Shown: positions 1-8,077 of the stretch, in pieces
Layout of the letters: each line of letters opens with the position of its first letter
How positions within the stretch are numbered: position 1 is the first letter of the stretch
NCBI RefSeq assembly: GCF_030866785.1
Contig: NZ_CP133018.1
Coordinates: 2,046,001-2,110,000, forward strand
DNA from: Agromyces protaetiae
Lineage (GTDB): Bacteria > Actinomycetota > Actinomycetes > Actinomycetales > Microbacteriaceae
Reading direction: 5' to 3'
DNA length: 64,000 nt
Position numbers and translations under genes: made by a program
Notes under the pieces: model-generated
The model's database searches: none
Told to the model about the DNA's origin: nothing
Seen by the model: only the letters and a program-made list of their open reading frames with translations

Positions 1-622
1 AGATGCCGAGCGCCGCGGCGAGCTCCCGGTACAGCACACGATGACCTTCGGCGTTGGGGTGGCAGCCGTGCCCGATCCACCGCTCGACCGCCCCGGCCTG
101 CTCGGCGCGGCTCCAGGCCGCGTGGTGGTCGACCAGCACGGCGTCGGTCGCGACCGCGACCTGACGGACAACCTCCGCGTAGGACGCCAGGTTGGCGCGC
201 CGGGCCGCGGTCTCGGTGGCGATGATGCGGTTCGGGGTGTGCACGATCACGGCGCGGGCGCCCGCGGCGCGCGCCAGCGCGACGGCACGGGTGAGGTCGT
301 CGGCGAAGCCGAGCAGATCGGGCGTCGCCGTGTTCGCGTCGTTCATGCCGAACATGAGCGAGACGACGTCGGCGCGGTACTGCGACAGACTCCACTCCGC
401 GTCATCGAGCAGATCCGGCACGGTGCGTCCGCTGATCGCGGTGCGGAGGACGTGGTCCCGCGTGCGGCCGAGCTCCCAGCGCACGCGCTCCTCGAAGAGC
501 TGCACGTAGTCGCGCGAGCCGTTCGTGTGCGCGGCGCCGTGCGTGATGCTGTCGCCCGTGAAGAGCCAGCGGAGCGGTTCGCTCCCCGCGAGCAGCGTGC
601 TCGCCTCGTCGAGGTCAGCCAT
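1..622 (-). CDS. SGNH/GDSL-type hydrolase, partial (runs off the left edge)
   Basis: Read on the minus strand from the ATG at 622, the frame stays open to the window edge, about 207 residues. Block I is GDSITHG near residue 23 (Ser nucleophile), block III is GMND, and a C-terminal CHPNAEGH matches block V. This makes it an SGNH-family esterase or acyl-hydrolase. There is no signal peptide, so it should be cytoplasmic. The Asp normally found three residues before the catalytic His is replaced (HGCH instead of DxxH), which is unusual. Its ATG overlaps the stop of the upstream oxidoreductase gene by 8 nt, so the two are translationally coupled. The substrate is not known; removal of O-acyl groups from a sugar is an inference from the neighbourhood. 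Confidence 0.85.
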   Translation of the reverse strand, partial: MADLDEASTLLAGSEPLRWLFTGDSITHGAAHTNGSRDYVQLFEERVRWELGRTRDHVLRTAISGRTVPDLLDDAEWSLSQYRADVVSLMFGMNDANTATPDLLGFADDLTRAVALARAAGARAVIVHTPNRIIATETAARRANLASYAEVVRQVAVATDAVLVDHHAAWSRAEQAGAVERWIGHGCHPNAEGHRVLYRELAAALGI

Positions 623-1607
623 GTTCGACGGCGGTCCAGCTGCGGGTCTCCGCCGAGCGTGCGAGCGCATCGGCGACCGCGAGCGCGGCGACGCCGTCGG
701 TGAGCGTCACGCGTGGTTCCGCCTCGCCGTCGGCGACGGCGAGCAGATGTTCGGCCTGCCTCGCGAGCGGCTCGGCCGGCGACTCCGCGAGGGCGTACCG
801 GCGTTCGTGGTCCTCGCCGGCCCGGCGCAGCGAGATCCGCCCGTGCCGGATGTCCGCGAAGAGGACGCCCTCGGTGCCCGCGAGCTGCAGCGTGCGCGTG
901 CCGCGGGGCTCGACATAGTCGATGTGCGCCGCGCCCACGATTCCCGACCGGAGCTCGAGCAGGGCGTCCACCGCGTTGGGCGACTCGACGTGACCGGGCA
1001 CCGCGACGGTGCGCGCGACGGCCGACACCGCGGTCACGGGGGAGAGCAGGAAGCGCAGGTAGTCCCACTCGTGCGAGTAGTCCCGGTACAGCCGGTCGGG
1101 CTCGGGGGTCGCGAAGCGCGAGGCGGCCGCCGGGATGGTGCCGTAGGCGCCGAGCATGACCTGGAATGTGGCGACGTCGCCGATCGCCCCCTCGGCGATG
1201 AGCGCGCGCACGGTCTCCACAACGCGCCGATGCCGCAGCACGTAGCCGACGAGCACGGGCACGCCGCTGCCGGCGAGGTCGTTCGCGGCCGTCGCGGCAG
1301 CGCTGAGCGAGTCGGCGAGCGGCTTCTCGACGAGGGTCGGGATGCCACGGGCGACCGCCGCACGGAGCTGCTGGATGTGCCACGGGTCGGGGGCGGCCAC
1401 GACGACGGCGTGCGGGTCCGCGTCGAGGAGCGCCTCGAGCGAGGGCGCGACACGCTCGACGACGCCGTCGGCGAGCGCGGCGTCGCGCATGGCTTCGCTC
1501 GGGTCGAATCCGATCCGTTCGATGCCCGGTAGGCGGCCGAACGCCGCGGCGTGCTGGCGCGCGATCGAGCCGAGCCCGGAGATCGCCACGAGACGGCGGC
1601 TGCCCAC
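615..1607 (-). CDS. Gfo/Idh/MocA family NAD(P)-dependent oxidoreductase
   Basis: 330-residue protein with an N-terminal Rossmann fold (GLGSIARQHA, residues 11-20) and the family EKP motif at residues 94-96 that carries the catalytic Lys. Family members oxidise or reduce sugars, inositols or similar polyols. The GTG at 1607 was chosen because GAGAGGAA lies just upstream. The longer in-frame ATG at 1679 would place the start inside the divergent promoter and operator. It is the first gene of the minus-strand pair with the SGNH hydrolase and diverges from the SDR gene at 1734. Assignment to the family is firm; the substrate is unknown. Confidence 0.9.
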   Translation of the reverse strand: MGSRRLVAISGLGSIARQHAAAFGRLPGIERIGFDPSEAMRDAALADGVVERVAPSLEALLDADPHAVVVAAPDPWHIQQLRAAVARGIPTLVEKPLADSLSAAATAANDLAGSGVPVLVGYVLRHRRVVETVRALIAEGAIGDVATFQVMLGAYGTIPAAASRFATPEPDRLYRDYSHEWDYLRFLLSPVTAVSAVARTVAVPGHVESPNAVDALLELRSGIVGAAHIDYVEPRGTRTLQLAGTEGVLFADIRHGRISLRRAGEDHERRYALAESPAEPLARQAEHLLAVADGEAEPRVTLTDGVAALAVADALARSAETRSWTAVEHG

Positions 1608-1638
1608 GTCGGTTCCTCTCGGTCGATGTTGCGCACAT

Positions 1639-1690
1639 GTTTCAATCAGCGGAACACGCTTGACCACTGTATGAGACACATTGATAGCCT
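1639..1690. promoter_or_regulatory. Composite operator/promoter between the divergent oxidoreductase and SDR genes
   Basis: GTTTCA (1639-1644), then GGAAC (1651-1655), then ATGAGACA (1671-1678). The same three blocks with the same internal distances recur at 6221-6260. A plus-strand promoter candidate is TTGACC (1660-1665), 19 bp spacer, TAGCCT (1685-1690). The pattern GTTTCA-N5-(C/T)GGAAC is a near-dyad that an IclR-type dimer could bind, and an IclR gene lies in the locus at 13963. Binding is an inference. Confidence 0.5.
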
Positions 1691-1733
1691 GACCGACGAT
1701 CCACTGTCAATGCCGAGGTGAAGGACGCCCACC

Positions 1734-2513
1734 GTGCCACTGCTCGACCGTTTCGCGCTGACCGGGAAGACCGTGCTCATCACCGGGGGTGCCGGGCTGT
1801 ACGGCTCGCACTTCGCGCGCTCGCTCGCCGAGGCCGGCGCGCACGTCGTGACCACCTCGCGCGATGGCGACCGCGCGGCGGCCACGGCAGACCGGCTCAC
1901 GCGCGACGGGCTCGAGGCGACCGGGCTCGCGCTCGACCTCGCCGACGCGGCCGATGTCGAGCGGTTCACGACCGCGCTCGGCGACGCGGTCGGCCCGGTC
2001 GACGTGCTCGTGAACAATGCTGTGCACCGCGCAGGCGGTGCGCTCGAGGACACCACGGTCGCCAACTGGGAGGCGACCTCGGCGGTCAACTCGCGCGGCC
2101 TCTTCCAGCTCACCCGCGACGTGGCCGCAGGCATGGCCGAGCGGGGGCGCGGCTCGATCGTGAACATCGGTTCGATCTACGGTCTGGTGGCGCCCGAGTT
2201 CGCGATCTACGAGGGCACCGGCCTCACCATGCCGGCCTTCTACGCGTACGACAAGGCGGGCATGGTCGGCTTCACCAGGTATCTCGCGGCCTGGCTCGGT
2301 CCGCGCGGCGTGCGAGCGAACTGCCTGTGTCCCGGCGGGTTGCTCGACGGGCAGGACCCGGGATTCGTCGCCGCCTACGAGGCGCGGGTCCCGCTCGGGC
2401 GTTTGGCGGGACCGGACGACGTCACCGGCGCACTCGTGTTCCTGGCTTCGGATGCCTCGGCCTATGTGACGGGCGCGACGCTGCCGGTCGACGGCGGCTG
2501 GACGGCGAAGTGA
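1734..2513 (+). CDS. SDR family NAD(P)-dependent oxidoreductase
   Basis: 259 residues, the usual length of a classical short-chain dehydrogenase/reductase. The cofactor motif TGGAGLYG lies near residues 17-24, NNA follows after strand beta-4, and the catalytic pair YAYDK (YxxxK) is present. The C-terminus ends in GGW, close to the family norm. The GTG at 1734 is preceded by GAGGTGAAGGA. Cytoplasmic. It is the first plus-strand gene of the locus, read divergently from the Gfo/Idh gene under the composite operator. It probably oxidises or reduces a hydroxyl of the unknown substrate. Confidence 0.92.
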   Translation: MPLLDRFALTGKTVLITGGAGLYGSHFARSLAEAGAHVVTTSRDGDRAAATADRLTRDGLEATGLALDLADAADVERFTTALGDAVGPVDVLVNNAVHRAGGALEDTTVANWEATSAVNSRGLFQLTRDVAAGMAERGRGSIVNIGSIYGLVAPEFAIYEGTGLTMPAFYAYDKAGMVGFTRYLAAWLGPRGVRANCLCPGGLLDGQDPGFVAAYEARVPLGRLAGPDDVTGALVFLASDASAYVTGATLPVDGGWTAK

Positions 2514-2527
2514 TCGTGGACCCGCGC

Positions 2528-2585
2528 TTGACAGCATTCGGCTCGACCCACCAGACTGCTCCGAAATGAAACCACCGGTTTCATT
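2528..2585 (+). promoter_or_regulatory. Promoter with perfect palindromic operator before the MBL-fold gene
   Basis: TTGACA (2528-2533), 18 bp spacer, CAGACT (2552-2557) form a promoter. Directly after it lies a perfect inverted repeat: AATGAAACC (2565-2573), spacer ACC, GGTTTCATT (2577-2585). The arms resemble the boxes bound by KdgR-like members of the IclR family. Its place just after the -10 box suits repression. Confidence 0.6.
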
Positions 2586-2604
2586 CTCGGATCGGAGGAG
2601 GACC

Positions 2605-3336
2605 GTGGACCTACTGCCCTCGTGCACGCTCGTGGCGAGCGGCGATCTCGGATTCGGCCTCACCGACCCGTACGACGCGCACGCCTACCTCGTGACCGCG
2701 GGCGACGCCGCGGTGCTCGTCGACACCGGCTGCGGCCGCGCGACCGAGCGGGTCGCGCGGCGCATCGAGGAGGCGTTGCGCGGCCGATTTCTCGCAGCGA
2801 TCCTGCTCACGCACGGGCACGTCGACCACGCGGGCGGCGCGGCCGAACTCGCGGCGCACTTCGGCGCGCCGGTGCACGCCCACCCCGTCGCAGCGGCACG
2901 GATCGCCGCGGGCGACGAGCGCGCCATCGGGCTCGAGGCCGGTCGCCGCGATGGCGTGTACCCGGCGGACACGCTCCTTCGGCCGCTGCCGGGCATCCTG
3001 CCCGCCGGCGACCTCGAACTGGGCGATCTGCGGGTCGATGCGGTGCCCTCGCCCGGCCACAGCGACGACTCGGTCGCCTGGGCGATCCGGCTGCCGAGCG
3101 GACTGGCCCTGTTCACGGGTGACGTCGTCTTCGCTCAGGGCCGCGTCGCGATCCTCGACACCGCCGACACCGACGCCGCGGCGCTGGCCCGGAGCATCCG
3201 CGCGCTCCGCGCGCTCGAGCCCGACCATCTCTTCCCCGGCCACGGCGCCGTCGCCGTCACCCGGGCGCACGTGCACCTCGACGCGGCCGTCGCGGCGTTC
3301 GACGCCGGCCGCCGACCGCAAAAGCTCGTCGCATGA
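2605..3336 (+). CDS. MBL-fold metallo-hydrolase
   Basis: 243 residues. The zinc-binding motif HGHVDH (HxHxDH) is complete, and later metal ligands are plausible in PGHSDD and the terminal PGHGAV. The superfamily includes thioesterases, lactonases and other hydrolases, and the sequence does not settle which. The GTG at 2605 was chosen over an upstream in-frame ATG at 2566 because GGAGGAGG precedes it and the ATG lies inside the palindromic operator. It overlaps the following SDR gene by 4 nt (ATGA). No signal peptide. Lactone or thioester opening in the same pathway is a reasonable inference. Confidence 0.88.
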   Translation: MDLLPSCTLVASGDLGFGLTDPYDAHAYLVTAGDAAVLVDTGCGRATERVARRIEEALRGRFLAAILLTHGHVDHAGGAAELAAHFGAPVHAHPVAAARIAAGDERAIGLEAGRRDGVYPADTLLRPLPGILPAGDLELGDLRVDAVPSPGHSDDSVAWAIRLPSGLALFTGDVVFAQGRVAILDTADTDAAALARSIRALRALEPDHLFPGHGAVAVTRAHVHLDAAVAAFDAGRRPQKLVA

Positions 3337-4088
3337 CCGCCGAGCTCGCCGGCCGCCGCGTGCTCATCACCGGCGGCGCCACCGGAATCGGCGCGGCCGC
3401 GTCGCACGCGTTGCTCGACGCCGGCGCCGCGATCGCGGTCGTCCAGCGGACCCAGTCCGAGCTCGCGTCGGCACTCGAGTCGACGGGCCTCGCCGGCAGG
3501 GTCGCCGGGCTCTCCGCGGACCTCGGCGTGCCCGGCGAGCCCGAACGCGCCGTGCGCTGGGCCACCCGGACGCTCGGCGGACTCGACGGATTCGTCGCCA
3601 ACGCGGCCGTCACCGGGCCTCCGGCGCACCGCACGCTGCTCGACATCGACCATGAGTACGTCGACCGGATGCTCGCGGTGAACCTGCGTGCGCCGATCAC
3701 GGCCACGGCCGAGGCCGCACGCCACTTCGCGGCGCACGGTGGAGGCACGGTCGTACTCGTCTCCTCCGTGCTCGCGCACGCACCCGCGCCCGCGGCATCC
3801 GTCTACTCGGCGACCAAAGCCGGCCTCATCGCCTTCGCCCGCGGCGCGGCCCTCGAACTCGGCGCGCTCGGCGTCCGCGTCGTGACCGTCTCCCCGGGGG
3901 ACATCGCGACGCCCTCGAGCGTCGCGCCCGACGCCCCGGACGGACGACGGGCCGTGCGCGAGCCCGCCGTCGGCCGACGCGGAGAGCCGGCCGAGATCGG
4001 CTCGGCCGTGCGCTTCCTGCTCGGTCCGGGCGGCTCGTACGTGACGGGGACCGACCTCCTCGTCGACGGCGGGTTCCTGCTCAGCTGA
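3333..4088 (+). CDS. SDR family oxidoreductase
   Basis: 251 residues with TGGATGIG near residues 10-17, NAAV, and YSATK (YxxxK) at the active site. The C-terminal VDGGF is typical. It is a second classical SDR of the locus, distinct from the one at 1734. The ATG overlaps the stop of the MBL-fold gene (ATGA), showing one operon. It may act with the first SDR on successive hydroxyl oxidations, or on an epimer; this is inferred only from co-location. Confidence 0.92.
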   Translation: MTAELAGRRVLITGGATGIGAAASHALLDAGAAIAVVQRTQSELASALESTGLAGRVAGLSADLGVPGEPERAVRWATRTLGGLDGFVANAAVTGPPAHRTLLDIDHEYVDRMLAVNLRAPITATAEAARHFAAHGGGTVVLVSSVLAHAPAPAASVYSATKAGLIAFARGAALELGALGVRVVTVSPGDIATPSSVAPDAPDGRRAVREPAVGRRGEPAEIGSAVRFLLGPGGSYVTGTDLLVDGGFLLS

Positions 4089-4136
4089 CCCGGCCCTCCA
4101 GATCCATCCCGGCACCACCGACCCATGGAGTTCTGC

Positions 4137-5057
4137 ATGATCACCCCCGACGCCCTCCCTCGCGGCATCGTCACGCCCCTGGTCACCTTCCTCGACGCCG
4201 ACGGCGAGCCGGATGCCGCCGCGATGGCGGCCCTCGTCGAGTCACAGCTCGCGGCCGGGATCCACGGTCTGCTTGCGGTCGGCTCGACCGGCGAGCTGGG
4301 CACGCTGACGCCGGCCCGCCGGGCGCGCACCATCGAGATCGTGGCCGACGCCGTCGACGGGCGGGTCCCGGTGTGGGCCGGCGTCGTCGGGCACGGCACG
4401 GACGACGCGGTGCTCGCGGCGCGCGAGGCCGAGAACGCCGGCGCCGGCGCGCTGCTCGTGCTGCCGCCGATGTTCTTCGACTCGAGCGATACCGAGCTCG
4501 AGCGCCACTTCACGCTCGTCGCCGACGCGGTCGATGTGCCGGTCGTCGCATACGACGTGCCCCCGCGCACGCCGCGGAAGCTCCCGGCCGGCGTGATCGC
4601 GAACCTCGCCCGCTCCGGTGTGCTCGCCGGCGTCAAGGACTCATCCGGGGACCTCACGGCCGGGCGCCTGATGGTCGACGCGGTGGCCGGGATCGACGGG
4701 TTCCGCAGCTACATCGGGTCCGAGATCACGATCGACGCGGCCTTCGTGCTCGGCTTCGACGGCATCGTCCCCGGCTTCGCGAACGTGCTGCCCCGGCCGG
4801 CGGTCGAACTGTTCGAGGCGGCCGTCGATGGGCGCGTCGACGCCGAGGCGCAGCGCCGCTACCTCGAGCTGTTCGAGGTGCTGCGGGTGCCGCTCGCGGG
4901 CGGCGGTGGACCGGCGACGGCGATCAACGCACTGAAGACGGGGGCGGCGCACATGCTCGGGCTTGCGCTTCCGCCGGTCGCGGAGCCGTTCACGCAGCCC
5001 GATGCCGTGTTCGCTGAGCGCATCGCGGCGATCGTCGACGTGGCGGCCGGGCGATGA
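4137..5057 (+). CDS. Dihydrodipicolinate synthase / N-acetylneuraminate lyase family protein
   Basis: 306-residue class I aldolase of the DapA/NanA superfamily. Visible are the pyruvate-binding GSTGE loop, the Tyr in AYDVPPR, and the Schiff-base Lys in GVKDSSGD. Family members condense pyruvate with, or release it from, an aldehyde: DapA, sialate lyase, keto-deoxy-sugar aldolases. The ATG at 4137 is favoured over 4125 because GGAG lies 6 nt before it. The stop overlaps the BNR gene start (ATGA). Pairing with sugar-type oxidoreductases and a sialidase-like protein suggests a catabolic keto-acid aldolase rather than lysine biosynthesis. Confidence 0.88.
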   Translation: MITPDALPRGIVTPLVTFLDADGEPDAAAMAALVESQLAAGIHGLLAVGSTGELGTLTPARRARTIEIVADAVDGRVPVWAGVVGHGTDDAVLAAREAENAGAGALLVLPPMFFDSSDTELERHFTLVADAVDVPVVAYDVPPRTPRKLPAGVIANLARSGVLAGVKDSSGDLTAGRLMVDAVAGIDGFRSYIGSEITIDAAFVLGFDGIVPGFANVLPRPAVELFEAAVDGRVDAEAQRRYLELFEVLRVPLAGGGGPATAINALKTGAAHMLGLALPPVAEPFTQPDAVFAERIAAIVDVAAGR

Positions 5058-6256
5058 CCGCCGCGACGCGGGTCAGAATCGCGGGCGCAGGTGCCGTGAC
5101 CGGGACGCCGGCGATGTTCCCCGCCGCGGTGGAGACGCCGAACGCCCTCGTCGTGGCGTACTCGACCGTGCCCGACGGCTGGCCGGGCGGCGCGGTCCAC
5201 GTGACCCGCTCGCTCGACGGCGGGCGGAGCTGGACGGGGCCGGCCGTGGCCGCGGCGCCGCACGACGGCGAGGACGCCGTGCTCGGCGCGGTCGGGCTCG
5301 CCCGGCGGGCCGACGGCGCGCTGCTGCTGCCGGTCAACGCCGTGACCTGGACCGAGGGCGAGGGCACCGCCGGGCGGCGCCTTCGGCTGCGGCTGCTCCG
5401 GTCTGCCGATGAGGGCGTCACCTGGACGCACGACGAACCCGTCGACGTCGACTTCGCCTGGCCGGCCGTGTACGGCCGCATCGTGGAGCATCGAGGAGAC
5501 CTGCTGTGGCCGGTCTGGGGCAAGCTTCGGGAGGGTGAGCGCTGGCGCTCGGCGCTGCTCGCCTCGACCGACGGCGGCGACACCTGGGCGGTGCGCGGCA
5601 CGATCGGGTACGACCCGGCTGCACGGCTCGTGGGGGAGTACGTCGACAGTGGCAACTCGGCACGCGGCGACGACGTCGAGGAGATCTTCGATCCGGAGTT
5701 CCGGCCGCACGACCCGACCGACGGGTTCACCGAGACGGCGGTCGTCGAGCTCGCGGACGGGCGGTTGCTGGCCGTCCTCCGCCAGCAGGGAGTCGGCGGC
5801 GACGCCACCCTCGCCTTCTTCCGCGCGGTCTCGGCCGACGGCGGTGCCACCTGGTCGGCGGTCGAGCGCATCGGCTTCAGCGGGATGTCACCCGATCTGC
5901 TCCGGTTCGCCGACGGCACGCTGCTGCTCGTGTCGCGCCGATGGGCGCCCGAGGGGTCGGACGTGCAACCCGGCGTCGAGGCCCGCATCGGCTCACCCGA
6001 CGGGCTGACCTGGGGCGACCCGTGCCTGCTCGAGGACCCTCACGGAACGCGCCTCACCAGCGAGTACCAGTGCGGTTATCCCGCGATCGTGGCCGAGGGC
6101 GACGACGCTGCGCGCGTGTTCTTCTACAGCTTCCTGCCGGAGGGCGGCGGACGGTACGTGGCCTGGAACCTGCTCCGTCACGACGGTGAGGGCCCGGACG
6201 CAACCGCGGATCATAGCGACGTTTCAGCAGGTGGAACGCAAAGTTTACACAAATGA
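5054..6256 (+). CDS. BNR-repeat sialidase-like protein
   Basis: 400 residues with at least three Asp-box (BNR) repeats: SLDGGRSW, STDGGDTW and SADGGATW. This indicates a six-bladed beta-propeller of the sialidase/neuraminidase fold. There is no signal peptide, which is unusual for a sialidase and implies that it acts inside the cell on imported material. Translationally coupled (ATGA) to the aldolase-family gene. The last 12 codons overlap the operator block of the next transcription unit. Hydrolysis of a glycosidic bond is likely, but the sugar cannot be read from the sequence. Confidence 0.82.
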   Translation: MTAATRVRIAGAGAVTGTPAMFPAAVETPNALVVAYSTVPDGWPGGAVHVTRSLDGGRSWTGPAVAAAPHDGEDAVLGAVGLARRADGALLLPVNAVTWTEGEGTAGRRLRLRLLRSADEGVTWTHDEPVDVDFAWPAVYGRIVEHRGDLLWPVWGKLREGERWRSALLASTDGGDTWAVRGTIGYDPAARLVGEYVDSGNSARGDDVEEIFDPEFRPHDPTDGFTETAVVELADGRLLAVLRQQGVGGDATLAFFRAVSADGGATWSAVERIGFSGMSPDLLRFADGTLLLVSRRWAPEGSDVQPGVEARIGSPDGLTWGDPCLLEDPHGTRLTSEYQCGYPAIVAEGDDAARVFFYSFLPEGGGRYVAWNLLRHDGEGPDATADHSDVSAGGTQSLHK

Positions 6257-6274
6257 GACATGAACCCCTATCCA
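6221..6274 (+). promoter_or_regulatory. Composite operator/promoter before the ABC importer operon
   Basis: GTTTCA (6221-6226), GGAAC (6233-6237) and ATGAGACA (6253-6260) repeat the element at 1639-1678 with identical distances (12 and 32 bp from the first block). TTTACA (6244-6249), 19 bp, TATCCA (6269-6274) is the likely promoter. The dyad GTTTCA-GCAGG-TGGAAC is clear. It overlaps the end of the BNR gene. Confidence 0.55.
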
Positions 6275-6389
6275 TCGCCTGGGCGGCGAGCGAGTATTGG
6301 CTAATGGAACCCGTCATCCCATCTGGTGAGACACCCTCGGCGGGCTTCCGGACGGAGCAGCACCCGACCAGATCAAGAAAGGCATCGCA

Positions 6390-7976
6390 GTGAAAAGAAC
6401 TCCAGCCTTCGCCCTCCTCGCCGGAGCGGCCGTGCTGTCGCTCGCGGCCTGCACGGCGCCCGACCCCGCAGCGACCGAAGACAGCTCACGTGACGTGAGC
6501 GTCCAGCTGTACAACGCCCCCTCCACGTTCAGCCCCCTCATTGCACAGGTCGCCGGCAACCAGCTGGTCCAATCGCTGCACTGGGACAGCCTCATCGCGG
6601 TGGACGACCAGGGCCAGTTCCAGCCCCGCCTCGCGGACGCCTGGGAGGTCAGCGCAGACGGCCTGACCTGGACCTTCGACCTGAAGGACGGCGTCACCTG
6701 GAGCGACGGCGAGCCGTTCACCTCCGAGGACGTGCTCTTCACCTTCAACCTGTACGCGAACCCCGGATCCGGATCGCAGAACGCGGGCGCGTTCGCCGAC
6801 GTCGCCGGAGCCGCGGACGTCGCGTCCGGCGCCGCCGAGACCGTCTCGGGATTCAGCGCTCCCGACGACGACACCTTCGTGATGCAGCTCGTGCGACCGA
6901 ACACCGCCAAGCTCATCGACATCGCCGAGCCGCTGTACTTCGTCCTGCCCGAGCACGTCTACAGCGAACTCCCGCTCGCCGAGCTCGCGACCAACCCGGC
7001 GTTCCGCGAGCCCGAGGTCGGCATCGGGCCGTACCTGTTCTCGTCGTGGCGGACCGATGAGGAAGTCGAGTTCGTCCCGAACCCGGAGTACCCGGGCGAG
7101 CTCGGCCTCGATCACGTCTACGCCAAGTTCATGGCCACCGACGCGGCGCAGGCACAGCTGCAGACCGGCGAGATCGACTTCTCGCAGGTCGCCGCGGCCG
7201 ATGCGAGCCGGATCTCCGAGCTGCCCGGCGTCGTGTTCCACGACGTGGGCGGCCCCGGCATCATGGCCCTGCACAATGCGTGGGACTCGGCGAAGTTCTC
7301 CGACGTGCGCGTGCGTCAGGCGATCATGTACGGCATCGACCGTCAGGCGCTCGTCGACCAGGTGCTCGCCGGGTACGGCGAGGTGGTCGACACCATCATG
7401 CACGGCCCCGAGTGGGCCGTTCCGGACGGGCTCACCCACTACGAGCGCGACGTCGACAAGGCCAAGGCGCTGCTCGCCGAGGCCGGCTGGGATGCCTCGA
7501 CCCCGGTCCGGCTCGAGATCGTGCCCGGGCCGAAGGACCGCGAGCAGGCGCTCACGATCATCGCCGGGCAGCTGCAGGAGATCGGCATGAACGCGCAGGT
7601 CACGCAGTACGACAACGGCACACTCGCCGACGCGATCGCGAACCGCGACTTCGACCTGCTGATCTCGGGCTACGGCCTGTTCAACGTCGACCCGGCCGCG
7701 GTCAACGTGCGGTTGACCTGCGAGAGCAACGCGCTGTCGCGCTACTGCAACCCCGCCTTGGACGAGCTGCTGATCGCCGGCATCTCGACGACCGACCAGG
7801 ACGAGCGTGCCGCGGTCTACGCGGACGCGCAGACGATCATTAACGAGGAGCTGCCGATCTTCCCGCTCTACGTGCCGAACACCCTCGCGGGGACCAGCGA
7901 GCGGGTCCAGGGGTTCAAGCTGAACCCGCTGCCGACCCAGGCGTTCTGGAACATCGCCGAGTGGACCATCGGATGA
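6390..7976 (+). CDS. ABC transporter substrate-binding lipoprotein, family 5 (DppA/OppA type)
   Basis: 528 residues. A lipoprotein signal peptide ends in the lipobox LAAC near residue 21. The family 5 signature around WTFDLKDGVTWSDG is present, as is a typical C-terminal half. Anchored on the outer face of the membrane, it delivers peptides, opines or oligosaccharide-like ligands to the permeases encoded next. A strong hairpin after its stop separates it from the rest of the transporter, which often gives more binding protein than permease. It opens the second plus-strand operon under the shared operator. Confidence 0.94.
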   Translation: MKRTPAFALLAGAAVLSLAACTAPDPAATEDSSRDVSVQLYNAPSTFSPLIAQVAGNQLVQSLHWDSLIAVDDQGQFQPRLADAWEVSADGLTWTFDLKDGVTWSDGEPFTSEDVLFTFNLYANPGSGSQNAGAFADVAGAADVASGAAETVSGFSAPDDDTFVMQLVRPNTAKLIDIAEPLYFVLPEHVYSELPLAELATNPAFREPEVGIGPYLFSSWRTDEEVEFVPNPEYPGELGLDHVYAKFMATDAAQAQLQTGEIDFSQVAAADASRISELPGVVFHDVGGPGIMALHNAWDSAKFSDVRVRQAIMYGIDRQALVDQVLAGYGEVVDTIMHGPEWAVPDGLTHYERDVDKAKALLAEAGWDASTPVRLEIVPGPKDREQALTIIAGQLQEIGMNAQVTQYDNGTLADAIANRDFDLLISGYGLFNVDPAAVNVRLTCESNALSRYCNPALDELLIAGISTTDQDERAAVYADAQTIINEELPIFPLYVPNTLAGTSERVQGFKLNPLPTQAFWNIAEWTIG

Positions 7977-7992
7977 CGCCCGCCTGATCCGG

Positions 7993-8033
7993 CGGCCGGC
8001 GTCGCAGGCGTGCCTGCCCCGCGACGCCGGCCG
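7993..8033 (+). terminator. Intra-operon hairpin after the binding-protein gene
   Basis: CGGCCGGCGTCGC (7993-8005) and its exact complement (8021-8033) form a 13-bp stem with a 15-nt loop and no T-tract. It probably stabilises the upstream transcript or partly terminates transcription, rather than ending the operon. Confidence 0.65.
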
Positions 8034-8077
8034 TCCATCCCACCTCCCACGAATCGCTCCCACACGAAAGGGCTCAT

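Noticed and set aside
1608..1679. N-terminal extension of the Gfo/Idh gene to the ATG at 1679
   Set aside because: It would translate the divergent operator, and a GTG with a good ribosome-binding site lies at the start of the Rossmann fold.
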